From the NCBI RefSeq assembly GCF_020736705.1, contig NZ_CP085990.1, forward strand, positions 1,674,001 to 1,738,000: a stretch of DNA of 64,000 bases, in the 5' to 3' direction. The notes beneath the pieces were generated by a model. It worked only from the letters and a program-made list of their open reading frames with translations. It ran no database searches and had not been told where the DNA came from. The translations under genes and the position numbers were made by a program. The DNA is from Psychrobacter sanguinis. Lineage in GTDB: Bacteria > Pseudomonadota > Gammaproteobacteria > Pseudomonadales > Moraxellaceae. Below are positions 26,867 to 35,506 of this stretch, one piece after another. The first letter of the stretch is position 1, and each line of letters begins with the position of its first letter.

Positions 26867-27700
26867 ATGAATAAAACAACTTTTAAAATATCGAAGATGG
26901 ACTGCCCTTCGGAGGAAAACCTAATCCGAATGAAATTAGAGGGCCACTCGAATATTGAACATCTTGAGTTCGACATTCCTAACCGTCAATTAACTGTGTT
27001 TCATCATGACAATATAGAAGGGATAGAGACTGCTATTCATGACCTAAAATTAGGAGACACCCTACTCTCGACCGAAACCATTGACCCCTCTGATCCCAAC
27101 AATAATTTTAAAATTGATGCTGACTCTAGTCACAAAAAAGATGCTGAGCAAAGAAAGCTACTATGGATAGTGCTGGTCATTAACTTTGCTTTCTTTATTA
27201 TTGAAATGAGCACGGGACTGATTTCTCGTTCGATGGGGTTGGTCGCCGACAGCTTAGATATGTTAGCAGATAGCTTCGTGTACGGAATTAGCTTATTTGC
27301 GGTCGGTGGAACGGTCATTAAGAAAAAACGGATTGCTAGAATTGCCGGATATTTTCAAATTACGCTAGCGATTCTTGGTTTTTTAGAAGTACTAAGACGT
27401 TTCTTTGGCAATGAGCAGTTACCTGACTTTTCTACCATGATAGTCATATCGATTCTTGCGCTAATTGCAAACTTGATTTGCCTCTATTTACTACAAAAAT
27501 CGAAAAGCAAAGAAGAAGAAGCCCATATGCAAGCCAGTATGATTTTCACTTCAAACGATGTGATTATCAATTTAGGGGTAATTGTTGCAGGGATTTTGGT
27601 TAATTGGTTACACTCTAGTACGCCTGATTTGATTATTGGTAGCATCGTATTTGCTTTAGTTATTCAGGGCGCCTTTAGAATATTGAAGTTGAGTAAGTAG
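26867..27700 (+). CDS. Cation transporter, CDF-type, with N-terminal HMA-like domain
   Basis: 277 residues from the ATG at 26867; the frame is open for 26 more codons but those lie in a T-rich leader hairpin. The N-terminal 65 residues (FKISKMDCPSEENLIRMKLEG...) look like a heavy-metal-associated domain with a CPSEE loop. The rest has five to six membrane segments with the CDF signature VADSLDMLADSFVYGISL, whose aspartates form the metal site. Expected to export a divalent metal ion (zinc, cadmium, cobalt or similar) from the cytoplasm; the metal cannot be told. Closest functional partner in the island is the LspA/DUF411/Lnt/DsbD set. Confidence 0.85.
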   Translation: MNKTTFKISKMDCPSEENLIRMKLEGHSNIEHLEFDIPNRQLTVFHHDNIEGIETAIHDLKLGDTLLSTETIDPSDPNNNFKIDADSSHKKDAEQRKLLWIVLVINFAFFIIEMSTGLISRSMGLVADSLDMLADSFVYGISLFAVGGTVIKKKRIARIAGYFQITLAILGFLEVLRRFFGNEQLPDFSTMIVISILALIANLICLYLLQKSKSKEEEAHMQASMIFTSNDVIINLGVIVAGILVNWLHSSTPDLIIGSIVFALVIQGAFRILKLSK

Positions 27701-27799
27701 CCAAGCCTAATAACTGAAGCAAATAGCTCAAGTAAGTAGCTTAATTAAACCGCTAAGTGTAAAGTAACTGGGTTTGAAGCAAATAAACATCATAAGGAT

Positions 27800-27911
27800 A
27801 TGAGACCTCAAGCAATGATTGAACAAACTTTAAATCTAGTCACCACCAAAGACCATCAGCAAGTTGCCGTTTGGCGAATAATAGATGATGAAGTCTTTGA
27901 TAAGAATCTGG
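27800..27911 (+). pseudogene. 5' fragment of an unrecognised gene cut by an IS-end insertion
   Basis: From ATG 27800 (or 27815) a frame reads MIEQTLNLVTTKDHQQVAVW, then RIIDDEVFDKN, until the IS256-like end at 27912. The opening resembles the first strand of an alpha/beta hydrolase, but it is too short to assign. The downstream part of the gene is absent. Confidence 0.35.
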
Positions 27912-27979
27912 GAGACCTTCCTAAATTTTGTGTAAGTATTTAATCTAAACGTCAGTTACACAGAATCTGGGATGGTCTC
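27912..27979. repeat. Paired terminal repeats of an IS256-like element without transposase
   Basis: Left arm 27912-27935 and right arm 27956-27979 are inverted copies (20 of 24 positions match; GAGACC...TGTGTAA and reverse), only 20 bp apart. This is a miniature element or the residue of an internal deletion. Its right half matches the solo end at 4063-4100. Confidence 0.6.
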
Positions 27980-28170
27980 TTCAAGTCCTCACTAGCGCAC
28001 CGATCATAGATAGAATATCTATGGTAAGTACATCATGAAGTACACTGTGGCTATCTCAGCAAGTTGAAACCTTAATACCATTAGCTCACAGCCAAAGATT
28101 CAAGTCCTCGCTAGGGAGCAAAATCAGTGAGAACGCCTGATCTATTTCACTAGGATTTGAGCAAAGGGCC
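27980..28170. other. Short gap with a repeated TTCAAGTCCTC motif
   Basis: TTCAAGTCCTCACTAGCG at 27980 recurs as TTCAAGTCCTCGCTAGGG at about 28099. No gene is apparent. The repeat may mark ends of another lost element. Confidence 0.3.
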
Positions 28171-28614
28171 TTAAGTTGATATCTTTTGCAGATTTTCAGA
28201 CTTGTTCTTGGTTGGTGGTACTGAGTAGGTTCCCACAACATGGGCAACTAATTCGTCAGATCCATCTGAGTATAAAGAAACCTCGCCTACGACTAGACTC
28301 CTTCCCACTTTTAGCAGTTTGCACTCAGCAATAATACGTGATTTTGCAGTGGGCTTACGTAAAAAGTTGATAGTTAAACTTGTGGTGACTGCTAACGGTA
28401 CTATGCCAATTCTACCTAAGATAGCTACATAAAGAGCCACATCAGCAATTCCCATCATTACAGGCCCCGATATAGTACCTCCAGGTCTCAAATCATCTAA
28501 ACCAATATCATGGGATAAAATTGACCCACTGCTATTTACTGCCTCAATCCTGTACTTTGCTTGAGGGAACTCAGACTTCATGAACTCAGCTATCTCTTCC
28601 TTGGTTGCTGACAT
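28171..28614 (-). CDS. PaaI-type hotdog-fold thioesterase, island paralog
   Basis: 147 residues, nearly the same as the protein at 5555-5974 apart from about a dozen conservative changes and an eight-residue longer C-terminus. It keeps the PGGTISGPVMMGIADVALYVAI catalytic helix region. The two copies share upstream sequence too, and both are preceded, at a distance on the plus strand, by the same IS256-like end. The island copy is therefore a related DNA block brought in by the element or copied between sites. Substrate unknown. Confidence 0.85.
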   Translation of the reverse strand: MSATKEEIAEFMKSEFPQAKYRIEAVNSSGSILSHDIGLDDLRPGGTISGPVMMGIADVALYVAILGRIGIVPLAVTTSLTINFLRKPTAKSRIIAECKLLKVGRSLVVGEVSLYSDGSDELVAHVVGTYSVPPTKNKSENLQKIST

Positions 28615-29059
28615 AAGGCTTCCTTTAATCTAACTGTTATTGGCACCTCTATTCTATCCTAACTTTCCACCTTATTACGATAAAAAATTATAGAGCCATT
28701 TTAGGTCAGAGCACTAGTTTTAAAGTGCTTGACGGTTTTATGAGAGGTATAGTTGTAAATACCCCATTCTTAACACAGCAGATGGGACGCGATCTAGAAA
28801 TTACGACACAGTTAACCTTGTTAGACTTCAGCTATCCTTTGGCCATACTGACATTATGTCTGTATGACCTTGAGTTATTCATTTTCTGCTAAATACTCTT
28901 TTAGATTATCATTCTAAGGATTACCTACTTTATTCTCCCTCTAAATTTCAATTTAATGAATAAATAGTATCCTTATGATTTTATTCTATTTGCATTATTT
29001 CAGACGGTCTGCTTATACTATTTAATAATATTTAAAATGACTGAAAACTCCATTTAATT
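28615..29059. other. 445-bp gap, no gene seen
   Basis: Begins with the shared PaaI upstream region (to about 28680) and continues as AT-rich DNA up to the IS66 target site ATTTAATT. No open frame with a convincing start was found. Confidence 0.4.
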
Positions 29060-29140
29060 GTAAGCATCCGACCATCCCATCTTTTTTTCTATTAAAAAAT
29101 GCGAGATAGTGTCCACGAACAAATAATCGTGGACACTAAC

Positions 29141-29536
29141 ATGACAACACAACCCCCTAATAAACCCAAACGAAGAACTTACAGCGCTGAGTTTAAAGCG
29201 CTTTTAGTAAAAGAAGCGACAGACTCAGGTCGATCAATTGCCAGCATTGCCCGAGAGCATGGCATTAACCAAAACCTTCTACATAACTGGAAACGCCAGT
29301 ATCAGCGGGCACATGCTCAAGCTGACACATTACCTGGTGCTATAAACAGGTCTCATGATCCAAACCCGCACTTTATCCCAATCCATCTTGAGCCTGAAGG
29401 TGCGCATCTACGCTCAGCATCCGTCATAAAGAACATCAAACTGCAAATCACAGCTCGAGCATCTGGGACGATAAACCTCAACATTAGCCAAATAGACACT
29501 CAAAGCTTGATTGACCTACTACGAGGGCTGCAATGA
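29141..29536 (+). CDS. tnpA: IS66 protein TnpA (copy 2)
   Basis: 131 residues from the ATG after the GTGTCCACGA/TCGTGGACAC hairpin. Same helix-turn-helix as copy 1 (SIASIAREHGINQNLLHNWK). One residue shorter: SHDPNPHF replaces PDDPTNPHF, which explains the 3-bp length difference between the two elements. Confidence 0.93.
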   Translation: MTTQPPNKPKRRTYSAEFKALLVKEATDSGRSIASIAREHGINQNLLHNWKRQYQRAHAQADTLPGAINRSHDPNPHFIPIHLEPEGAHLRSASVIKNIKLQITARASGTINLNISQIDTQSLIDLLRGLQ

Positions 29537-29877
29537 TACCCATCACTCACATCTGGCTATCCACCACGCCTATGGACATGCGATGTGGTAGTGGCAAACT
29601 AATGGCCTACATCCTCACCGAGCACCAAAGCATTCGCCCTCACTGTGCCTACCTGTTTTACAACAAAGCAGGCACACGCCTAAAAGTATTCATTCATGAT
29701 GGGCTTGGCGTATGGCTTTGTAGCCGTCAGCTCGATGACAATAAATTTCATGGCTTAACCAAGCCGCTCACCACCACTCAGACTGGTATCAGCATCAACC
29801 GTGAACAATTTAACGCCTTAATCAGTGGACTGCCTTGGCGTAACATGGGCAAAGATAAATTAACCCCCATCCTATAA
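29533..29877 (+). CDS. tnpB: IS66 accessory protein TnpB (copy 2)
   Basis: 114 residues with PMDMRCGSGKL and YNKAGTRLKVFIHDG motifs. Overlaps the tnpA stop by 4 bp (coupled translation). Intact. Confidence 0.95.
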   Translation: MIPITHIWLSTTPMDMRCGSGKLMAYILTEHQSIRPHCAYLFYNKAGTRLKVFIHDGLGVWLCSRQLDDNKFHGLTKPLTTTQTGISINREQFNALISGLPWRNMGKDKLTPIL

Positions 29878-29919
29878 ATAGCAGATGACAGGCAAATAAA
29901 ACTCTGGCAACATATCGCC

Positions 29920-31677
29920 ATGACTGTTGCTAACTTATCCGACTTATCAAAAGACCCCATTTACGCCGAGCTTCTGGTGAAAATCCACCTGCTTGAACAG
30001 CGTAATGAGCACCTGCAGCAACAGCTTGTTCAAACGAACACAAGTCACGATCAACTACAGCAGCTTTTTAACCAAGTGGTTGAGGAAAACCACAAGCTAT
30101 ATGAACAAGTGCTTGAACTCATCGAAAAACAAAAGCAGCTTATTCACCGGCTCTATGGACAAAAAAGCGAAGGCATCACTGCCAGACAAACCCACTTAAA
30201 CTATGAGGCCGCGCAAGAGGACTTAGCGCAGCTTGAACAAATCCGAGATGACTACCTTAGCGGCTTAAGCCAAGATGAGCTTGCCAAGCTGCCTGCGATT
30301 GATCGTACTGAGGCAGAAACCCTCATTAATGAGGGTGAGCTTAAAGCCGGCAAAGAGAACACAGATGAGCTGCCAGCTTCAGCCACTGATCAGCCTAGAA
30401 AAACAAAGCGTGCCAAATACACAGTGATTCCTGACAACCTTGAGGTGAAAACCTGGGTTCATGAACCACTTACCACCGTCTGTGACTGCGGCTGTCAAAT
30501 GAAGCGAATTGGGGAGGATAAACAAGACAAACTTGGCATTATCCCTAAGCAGTTTTATATTGAGCGTCACATCTACCCTAAATGGGTATGCCGTGAGTGT
30601 GACATCATTCATCAAGCGGCTACCCCCAAGCAGATTATTAACAAAAGCATCGCCACCCCAGAGCTGCTTGCACACATCCTTATTAGCAAATATGCAGACC
30701 ATCAGCCGTTATATCGGCAGAATATTATCTATCAGCGAAGTGGGGTAAATATCCCCGATGCTACTATGGCAGACTGGGTAGGACGCTGCGGCGTTGCCCT
30801 TGAGCCTTTAGTCAGTCGCTTGCATGAACTATTACTGTCTGAGCCTATCTTACATGCCGATGAAACCCCGGTATCTATCATGAAGAACCATGTAAAGGTA
30901 GGTGGTAAATCATTAAAAAAAGGCTATGTCTGGGCGTATCTTACGCCACAGCACAGCTCCTTAAAAGCGGTGGTCTATGACTTTGCTGAAAGCCGTCGTA
31001 ATGAGCATCCTAAAGCCTTTTTAGATAAGTGGCGCGGTAAGCTGGTTTGCGATGATTACAGCGGGTATAAGTTCTTATTTCATCAAGGTGTGACAGAAAT
31101 CGGTTGTCTGGCCCATGCACGGCGTAAGTTTCATGAACTGCATATCACTGGCCAAAGTATCGTGAGCATTGAGGCATTAACGTTATTTAGGCAGTTGTAT
31201 GCTGTTGAACGTGAGATTGACGAGCGATTTGAAAAAAATACACCCCCAATGCCAAGAGATCCCCAAATAGTTCGGCAAATCAGGCAAGAAAAAGCCAAAC
31301 CGATTGCCGATAAGCTGCACCAATGGTTACAAGAAAAAAGGCAGTTAACCACTAAAAATGCCAGTATTAGTAAGGCGATGGATTATTGCCTGAAACGTTG
31401 GCAGGCGCTGACTCAGTATCTAGATGATGGCAGGCTGCCGATTGATAATAATTGGGCGGAGAATCAGATGCGTCCGTGGGCACTTGGGCGTAAAAACTGG
31501 TTGTTTGCCGGTTCGCTGCGAAGTGGGCAGCGGGCTGCGAATATTATGTCAATCATTCAGTCAGCTCGCTTAAATGGTTTGGATGTGTCTGCTTATTTGA
31601 CAGACGTGCTAAGACGCCTGCCTACTCAAGAGGGTCTGGATGAGTTGTTACCTCATCGCTGGGTGCCACCGCAATAG
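29920..31677 (+). CDS. tnpC: IS66 transposase TnpC (copy 2)
   Basis: 585 residues with the same architecture as copy 1: coiled coil, zinc finger (CDCGCQ, CRECD), DDE core (HADETP, CDDYSGY, DNNWAENQ). A handful of substitutions relative to copy 1, none in catalytic positions. The element is complete, so activity is plausible. Confidence 0.96.
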   Translation: MTVANLSDLSKDPIYAELLVKIHLLEQRNEHLQQQLVQTNTSHDQLQQLFNQVVEENHKLYEQVLELIEKQKQLIHRLYGQKSEGITARQTHLNYEAAQEDLAQLEQIRDDYLSGLSQDELAKLPAIDRTEAETLINEGELKAGKENTDELPASATDQPRKTKRAKYTVIPDNLEVKTWVHEPLTTVCDCGCQMKRIGEDKQDKLGIIPKQFYIERHIYPKWVCRECDIIHQAATPKQIINKSIATPELLAHILISKYADHQPLYRQNIIYQRSGVNIPDATMADWVGRCGVALEPLVSRLHELLLSEPILHADETPVSIMKNHVKVGGKSLKKGYVWAYLTPQHSSLKAVVYDFAESRRNEHPKAFLDKWRGKLVCDDYSGYKFLFHQGVTEIGCLAHARRKFHELHITGQSIVSIEALTLFRQLYAVEREIDERFEKNTPPMPRDPQIVRQIRQEKAKPIADKLHQWLQEKRQLTTKNASISKAMDYCLKRWQALTQYLDDGRLPIDNNWAENQMRPWALGRKNWLFAGSLRSGQRAANIMSIIQSARLNGLDVSAYLTDVLRRLPTQEGLDELLPHRWVPPQ

Positions 31678-31824
31678 GGGGTTGGTCGGATGCTTACATT
31701 TAATTAATAAGTTAATTAGAGAAACTACAAATATCACAAAGCCAAAATGCACACAAGACAAAAAGCTTAACTTTATAAAAGTTATAGATAACTTATAAAA
31801 TCTAAAAATTAAAGTAGATTTGAT

Positions 31825-32575
31825 ATGAGCCTTGCTAATGAATTCCAGAAAACAGCTATAGAGACAGTTAACGGACCAGTTCTAATTATTGCCGGGCCAG
31901 GTTCGGGTAAGACTTTTACCTTAGTAGAGAGGGTAGTTAATCTAATCCAGAATTATAACGTTCAAGTGGATTCAATTTTAATAGTTACGTTTACTGAAAA
32001 AGCTGCTAGAGAACTTCGAACTAGGATTTCAAATAGGCTGATTGAGCTAGATATAGCTGTCAACTTAAATGAAATGTATTTAGGTACTTTTCATTCAATA
32101 TGCTTGCGTTTACTCGAAGAGTATCAGCATTATACAAGGCTTAAGCGCAACTTTACTCTATATGATCAGTTCGATCAGCAGTTCATGTTATATAAAAATT
32201 TAAAATCTTTTGCAGAGATTGAAGGGTTTAATGCTTTAATTAAAGAAAATCAATCCAATTGGAATAAAGCAAGTCAGCTACTTTCGTTGATCAACAAAGT
32301 TACTGAAGAAGGTCTGTCTGATCAAAAGCTTCAATCAGCAGATGATGAGGAAATTATTGTATTAGGTCATTGCTTAGAAAAATATCATCTGATGCTCGAA
32401 GAAGCTAATGCTTTAGATTTCTCTACAATACAATATGAAACTTTTAAGTTGTTGACTGACAATCCTCAGATTCTAGATGAGTTGCATCAAAAATTACGAT
32501 ATTTAATGGTAGATGAATATCAGGATACAAATACTATTCAAGAGAAAATTCTTAAACTACTGATGGGTTGCTCAC
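31825..32575 (+). pseudogene. UvrD/PcrA-type helicase, truncated by IS3 copy 2
   Basis: About 250 residues of what should be a protein of 600-900. Walker A AGPGSGKT (about 23-30), motif Ia (IVTFTEKAARELRTRI), GTFHSICLRLL, and Walker B with MVDEYQDTN (about 227-235) identify domain 1A/1B of superfamily 1 helicases. Homology ends at the IS3 boundary; the frame continues 19 codons into the element and stops. Helicase domain 2 is missing, so it is dead as an enzyme. The divergent insertions in the 1B region and the non-housekeeping look suggest an accessory (possibly defence-related) helicase and not the cell's uvrD. Confidence 0.9.
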
Positions 32576-32621
32576 TGACCCATGCTGTCAAATCCGTAGA
32601 ACCAAACTTGGGAGATTTTAA

Positions 32622-33440
32622 TTACGCAGCCTGACGATAGTAGTCAAACCACACCTGTCTTGGCGCTCGATAGCCCAAGCCCTTTTGAATCCTAGTCTGA
32701 TTATAATACAGCTCAATATACCCAATGATATCGCTAGTGGCTGCAAACCTCGTTTTATAATCTTGATGATATACTAGTTCATTCTTCAAGACGCCCCAGA
32801 AGCTTTCTATAGGTGCGTTGTCATAGCAATTACCTTTGCCGCTCATTGAGCCTGTAAACTTATGCTGCTCGATAATCTTATGGTACGCATGGCTACAATA
32901 TTGGCTACCTCTATCTGAATGAACAATCAGTCCTTGAGTAGGTCGTTTGTTCTTGATTGCCATATTGAGTGCACGGCATACTAAATCAGCGGTCATGCGC
33001 TTATTGATAGCGTAGCCGACAAGCTCTTTGGTGTATAAATCTTTCACTCCAGCTAAATATAACCAGCCCTCAGCAGTCCAGATATAGGTAATGTCGCTGA
33101 CCCATGCTTCGTTAGGACGCTTAGCGTCAAACCTCTGATCTAAAACATTGTCATAGACCAGCTTGTTGTGGTTTGAGTCAGTAGTGACTTTAAAGCGCTT
33201 ATGACGACGGCATTTGATGCCGTGTTCCTCTTTGATGCTTCTTACCATATACAGGCTAATGTTGTGGCCTTGTTTGCTTAGATGAGCATGCAATCGATCT
33301 ACGCCATAACGTTCTTTCATTTCACTGTGAGCGGCTTTAACTAGTAGCTCGCACTGATTGCGGTGTACCTGCTGTTCGCTGATGTCACGACTTAGCCAAT
33401 CGTAGTAGCTTGAGGGCTTAACGCTTAATACACGGCACAT
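32622..33440 (-). CDS. IS3-family transposase OrfB (copy 2)
   Basis: 272 residues from the inner ATG; the true product is an OrfAB fusion made by a -1 shift at the A-AAA-AAG site in orfA (about 33519-33526), because the orfB frame is open up to that point (KKGDRVLREKQPVKYAF). Catalytic residues as in copy 1: WVSDITYIW, VHSDRGSQYCS, NAPIESFWGVLKNE. Intact. Confidence 0.9.
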   Translation of the reverse strand: MCRVLSVKPSSYYDWLSRDISEQQVHRNQCELLVKAAHSEMKERYGVDRLHAHLSKQGHNISLYMVRSIKEEHGIKCRRHKRFKVTTDSNHNKLVYDNVLDQRFDAKRPNEAWVSDITYIWTAEGWLYLAGVKDLYTKELVGYAINKRMTADLVCRALNMAIKNKRPTQGLIVHSDRGSQYCSHAYHKIIEQHKFTGSMSGKGNCYDNAPIESFWGVLKNELVYHQDYKTRFAATSDIIGYIELYYNQTRIQKGLGYRAPRQVWFDYYRQAA

Positions 33441-33487
33441 AGTAGTGGTGCTAAATATCTGACGATTGTCTTTGATAAAAGCGTACT

Positions 33488-33787
33488 TTACGGGCTGTTT
33501 TTCGCGAAGTACGCGGTCGCCTTTTTTAGAATCTCGCGCTCCTCTTCAGCCACTTTGAGCTGACGCTTGAGCTGCTTTATTTCTTGAAGAGCACTCATAA
33601 GGTCAGGATCATATTGCTCTGTGCCAACAAGCTTGCCTTGATTGGCTTTGTTATGCCAGTTTGATAGCGTTTGCATAGCAATACCTAACTGCTTTGCAGT
33701 AGCTGAGATATTGCCATTATTATCTGCTATCTTCTTGACAGCTTCAGCTTTAAATTCGTTACTGTAGGTTCTTAATTTCTTGGTCAT
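33488..33787 (-). CDS. IS3-family transposase OrfA (copy 2)
   Basis: 99 residues: helix-turn-helix (ATAKQLGIAMQTLSNWHNKA), leucine zipper (QEIKQLKRQLKVAEEER) and the normal ending EILKKATAYFAKNSP. The codons for LKK are the slippery A-AAA-AAG stretch used for frameshifting into orfB, in contrast to copy 1. Confidence 0.93.
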   Translation of the reverse strand: MTKKLRTYSNEFKAEAVKKIADNNGNISATAKQLGIAMQTLSNWHNKANQGKLVGTEQYDPDLMSALQEIKQLKRQLKVAEEEREILKKATAYFAKNSP

Positions 33788-33849
33788 GGTAAACTCCTAT
33801 AATTGTGCTTAGTTTACCAAGTTTAGTTGTACGGTTTCTTCAGCATAGC

Positions 33850-34167
33850 TCATATTTCAGAGCGCACAATAAAGCGTTTGCCTTCAGGTATTTCCAGTGA
33901 AAAACTCGCACCACGACCATCGACTACATCGATAGTTAAATCAGTATGTTGCCAGAGTTTATACTGGGCTTTACCCATATAAAATGGACAACCAGCAAGC
34001 TCACCGACGAGTACGTCTTGACCACCAACTTTGAACTCACCCAGCGGATAACACATCGGTGAGCTGCCATCGCAGCAGCCGCCAGATTGATGGAACATCA
34101 GGTCACCGTGTTTGGACTTTAATAGCTCAATTAACGCAACGCAGGCTTCTGTCGCTTCAAGTTTCAT
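33850..34167 (-). CDS. DUF779 protein linked to aldehyde oxidation
   Basis: 105 residues from the ATG at 34167, which has AAGGAG 8 bp upstream; longer starts are poorer. The HQSGGCCDGSSPMCYPLGEF segment (about 28-47), with its cysteine cluster, is diagnostic for DUF779 proteins, which are usually encoded beside acetaldehyde dehydrogenases; their function is unknown. The stop codon TGA is the terminal TGA of IS3 copy 2, so the element inserted at the extreme 3' end and the native last residues may be altered. Third gene of the aldB-adh-DUF779 unit. Confidence 0.85.
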   Translation of the reverse strand: MKLEATEACVALIELLKSKHGDLMFHQSGGCCDGSSPMCYPLGEFKVGGQDVLVGELAGCPFYMGKAQYKLWQHTDLTIDVVDGRGASFSLEIPEGKRFIVRSEI

Positions 34168-34218
34168 AACGTGCTCCTTATTTTTATATTTTACCCAAAC
34201 TAATCGGTAAAATATAAA

Positions 34219-34276
34219 AGGTCGTATCATCTTCACTCACATCATTCATAGCATGTGGCTGAAAACGATACGACCT
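34219..34276 (-). other. Inverted repeat between adh and the DUF779 gene
   Basis: AGGTCGTATC and GATACGACCT arms separated by 38 bp. It may stabilise or process the transcript between the two genes. Confidence 0.4.
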
Positions 34277-34339
34277 AGCGTTAGTGATTAAGTGATGTTT
34301 TGTGACTAAACGTACCAATCACTGAGACAGTTGCAATGT

Positions 34340-35368
34340 CTACATAGCGTAGTCAATCACGATACGTCCCTCAATCTTGCCATCACGCATACGATCAAGA
34401 ATATCATTGATATTCTCAAGCGGCTCAGCGGCAACGGTCGCTTTTACTTTACCTTCCGCTGCCATATCTAGCGACTCTTGTAGGTCTAGACGTGTACCAA
34501 CGATTGAGCCACGAATGGTAATACCATTTAGTACCGTATCAAAGATAGAAACAGGGAAGTCGCCTGTTGGTAGACCATTACAGACCAAAGTACCACCGCG
34601 GCGCAGCACGGTCAGCGCTTGATCAAAGGCCTTAGAGGAGACGGCTGTCACTAGCACACCATGAGCACCGCCGATCTCTTCTTGCAGATACTCACCAGGA
34701 TCGGTGTTTTTGGCATTGACGGTGACTTTTGCCCCCAGTTTTTTGGCAAAATCGAGCTTTTCATCGTCAATATCGACGGCAGCAACGTTCAGTCCCATGG
34801 CAATGGCGTACTGTACCGCCATGTGACCAAGTCCACCGATACCTGAAATGACGACCCAATCACCTGGTTTGGTGTCTGTCATTTTCAGACCTTTATATAC
34901 CGTCACACCCGCACATAGAACTGGTGCAATCTCAACAGAGTCAACGCTCTCAGGAATAATGCCAACATAGTCAGCATCTGCCAATACGTATTCTGCAAAG
35001 CTACCATTCACTGAATAACCAGAGTTCTCTTGACTTAGGCACAGGGTTTCCCAGCCACCTAGACAGTGCGTACAGTGACCACAGGCAGAGTAGAGCCAAG
35101 GCACACCGACACGGTCGCCTTCTTTAACATGCTTAACACCTTCACCCACAGCAGTGATCAGGCCGACACCTTCATGACCAGGGATAAACGGGGGGCTTGG
35201 TTTGACTGGCCAATCGCCTTCGACAGCGTGCAGGTCGGTATGACAGACACCTGATGCCTGCATTTTTACTACAATTTGACCAGGACCTGGGGTAGGGATA
35301 TCAACTTCTTCAATCTGCAGAGGTTGGTTGAACTCATGCAGAACCGCAGCTTTCATTTTATTAGCCAT
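34340..35368 (-). CDS. adhP: Zinc-dependent alcohol dehydrogenase
   Basis: 342 residues. Catalytic zinc ligands in [16 protein letters not shown] (C, about 44) and GHEGVG (H, about 66) with a late C in [11 protein letters not shown]; structural zinc cysteines in [15 protein letters not shown] (about 95-109). NAD-binding [13 protein letters not shown] (about 174-186). Oxidises short alcohols such as ethanol to aldehydes with NAD; direction cannot be read from sequence. Works with the aldehyde dehydrogenase upstream in the same transcription unit. Intact, with a normal GC content for the genome. Confidence 0.93.
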   Translation of the reverse strand: MANKMKAAVLHEFNQPLQIEEVDIPTPGPGQIVVKMQASGVCHTDLHAVEGDWPVKPSPPFIPGHEGVGLITAVGEGVKHVKEGDRVGVPWLYSACGHCTHCLGGWETLCLSQENSGYSVNGSFAEYVLADADYVGIIPESVDSVEIAPVLCAGVTVYKGLKMTDTKPGDWVVISGIGGLGHMAVQYAIAMGLNVAAVDIDDEKLDFAKKLGAKVTVNAKNTDPGEYLQEEIGGAHGVLVTAVSSKAFDQALTVLRRGGTLVCNGLPTGDFPVSIFDTVLNGITIRGSIVGTRLDLQESLDMAAEGKVKATVAAEPLENINDILDRMRDGKIEGRIVIDYAM

Positions 35369-35442
35369 GTTACTTTCTCCTTATTACTAGCAGTCACTAA
35401 TGCTCGACTTAGTCTTTTAAACTGCCAATTATTTTACATGTA

Positions 35443-35491
35443 GATGCTTAGTAAGCATCGAGTTTGCACCTTACGCTTCCTTGTAAGGTGC
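35443..35491 (-). other. Two hairpins between aldehyde and alcohol dehydrogenase genes
   Basis: GATGCTTA/TAAGCATC at 35443-35459 and GCACCTTAC/GTAAGGTGC at 35466-35491. Neither has a T run on the minus strand, so they look like RNA-stability or attenuation elements that set unequal expression of the two genes. Confidence 0.5.
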
Positions 35492-35506
35492 TTTAGCAAA
35501 TAGTGT

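Larger units (their letters stand above)
29060..31697 (+). mobile_element. Complete IS66-family insertion sequence (copy 2)
   Basis: 2638 bp, ends GTAAGCATCCGACCA, with 8-bp direct repeats ATTTAATT at 29052-29059 and 31698-31705. Opposite orientation to copy 1 and nearly identical to it, so recombination between the two could invert the DNA between them. Confidence 0.97.
32576..33852 (-). mobile_element. IS3-family insertion sequence (copy 2)
   Basis: 1277 bp, ends TGACCCATGCTGTCAAATCC and inverted TGAGCTATGCTGAAGAAACC. It has CAC on the left and TAT on the right, so no duplication of its own. It cuts the UvrD gene on the left and supplies the stop codon of the DUF779 gene on the right. Confidence 0.95.
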
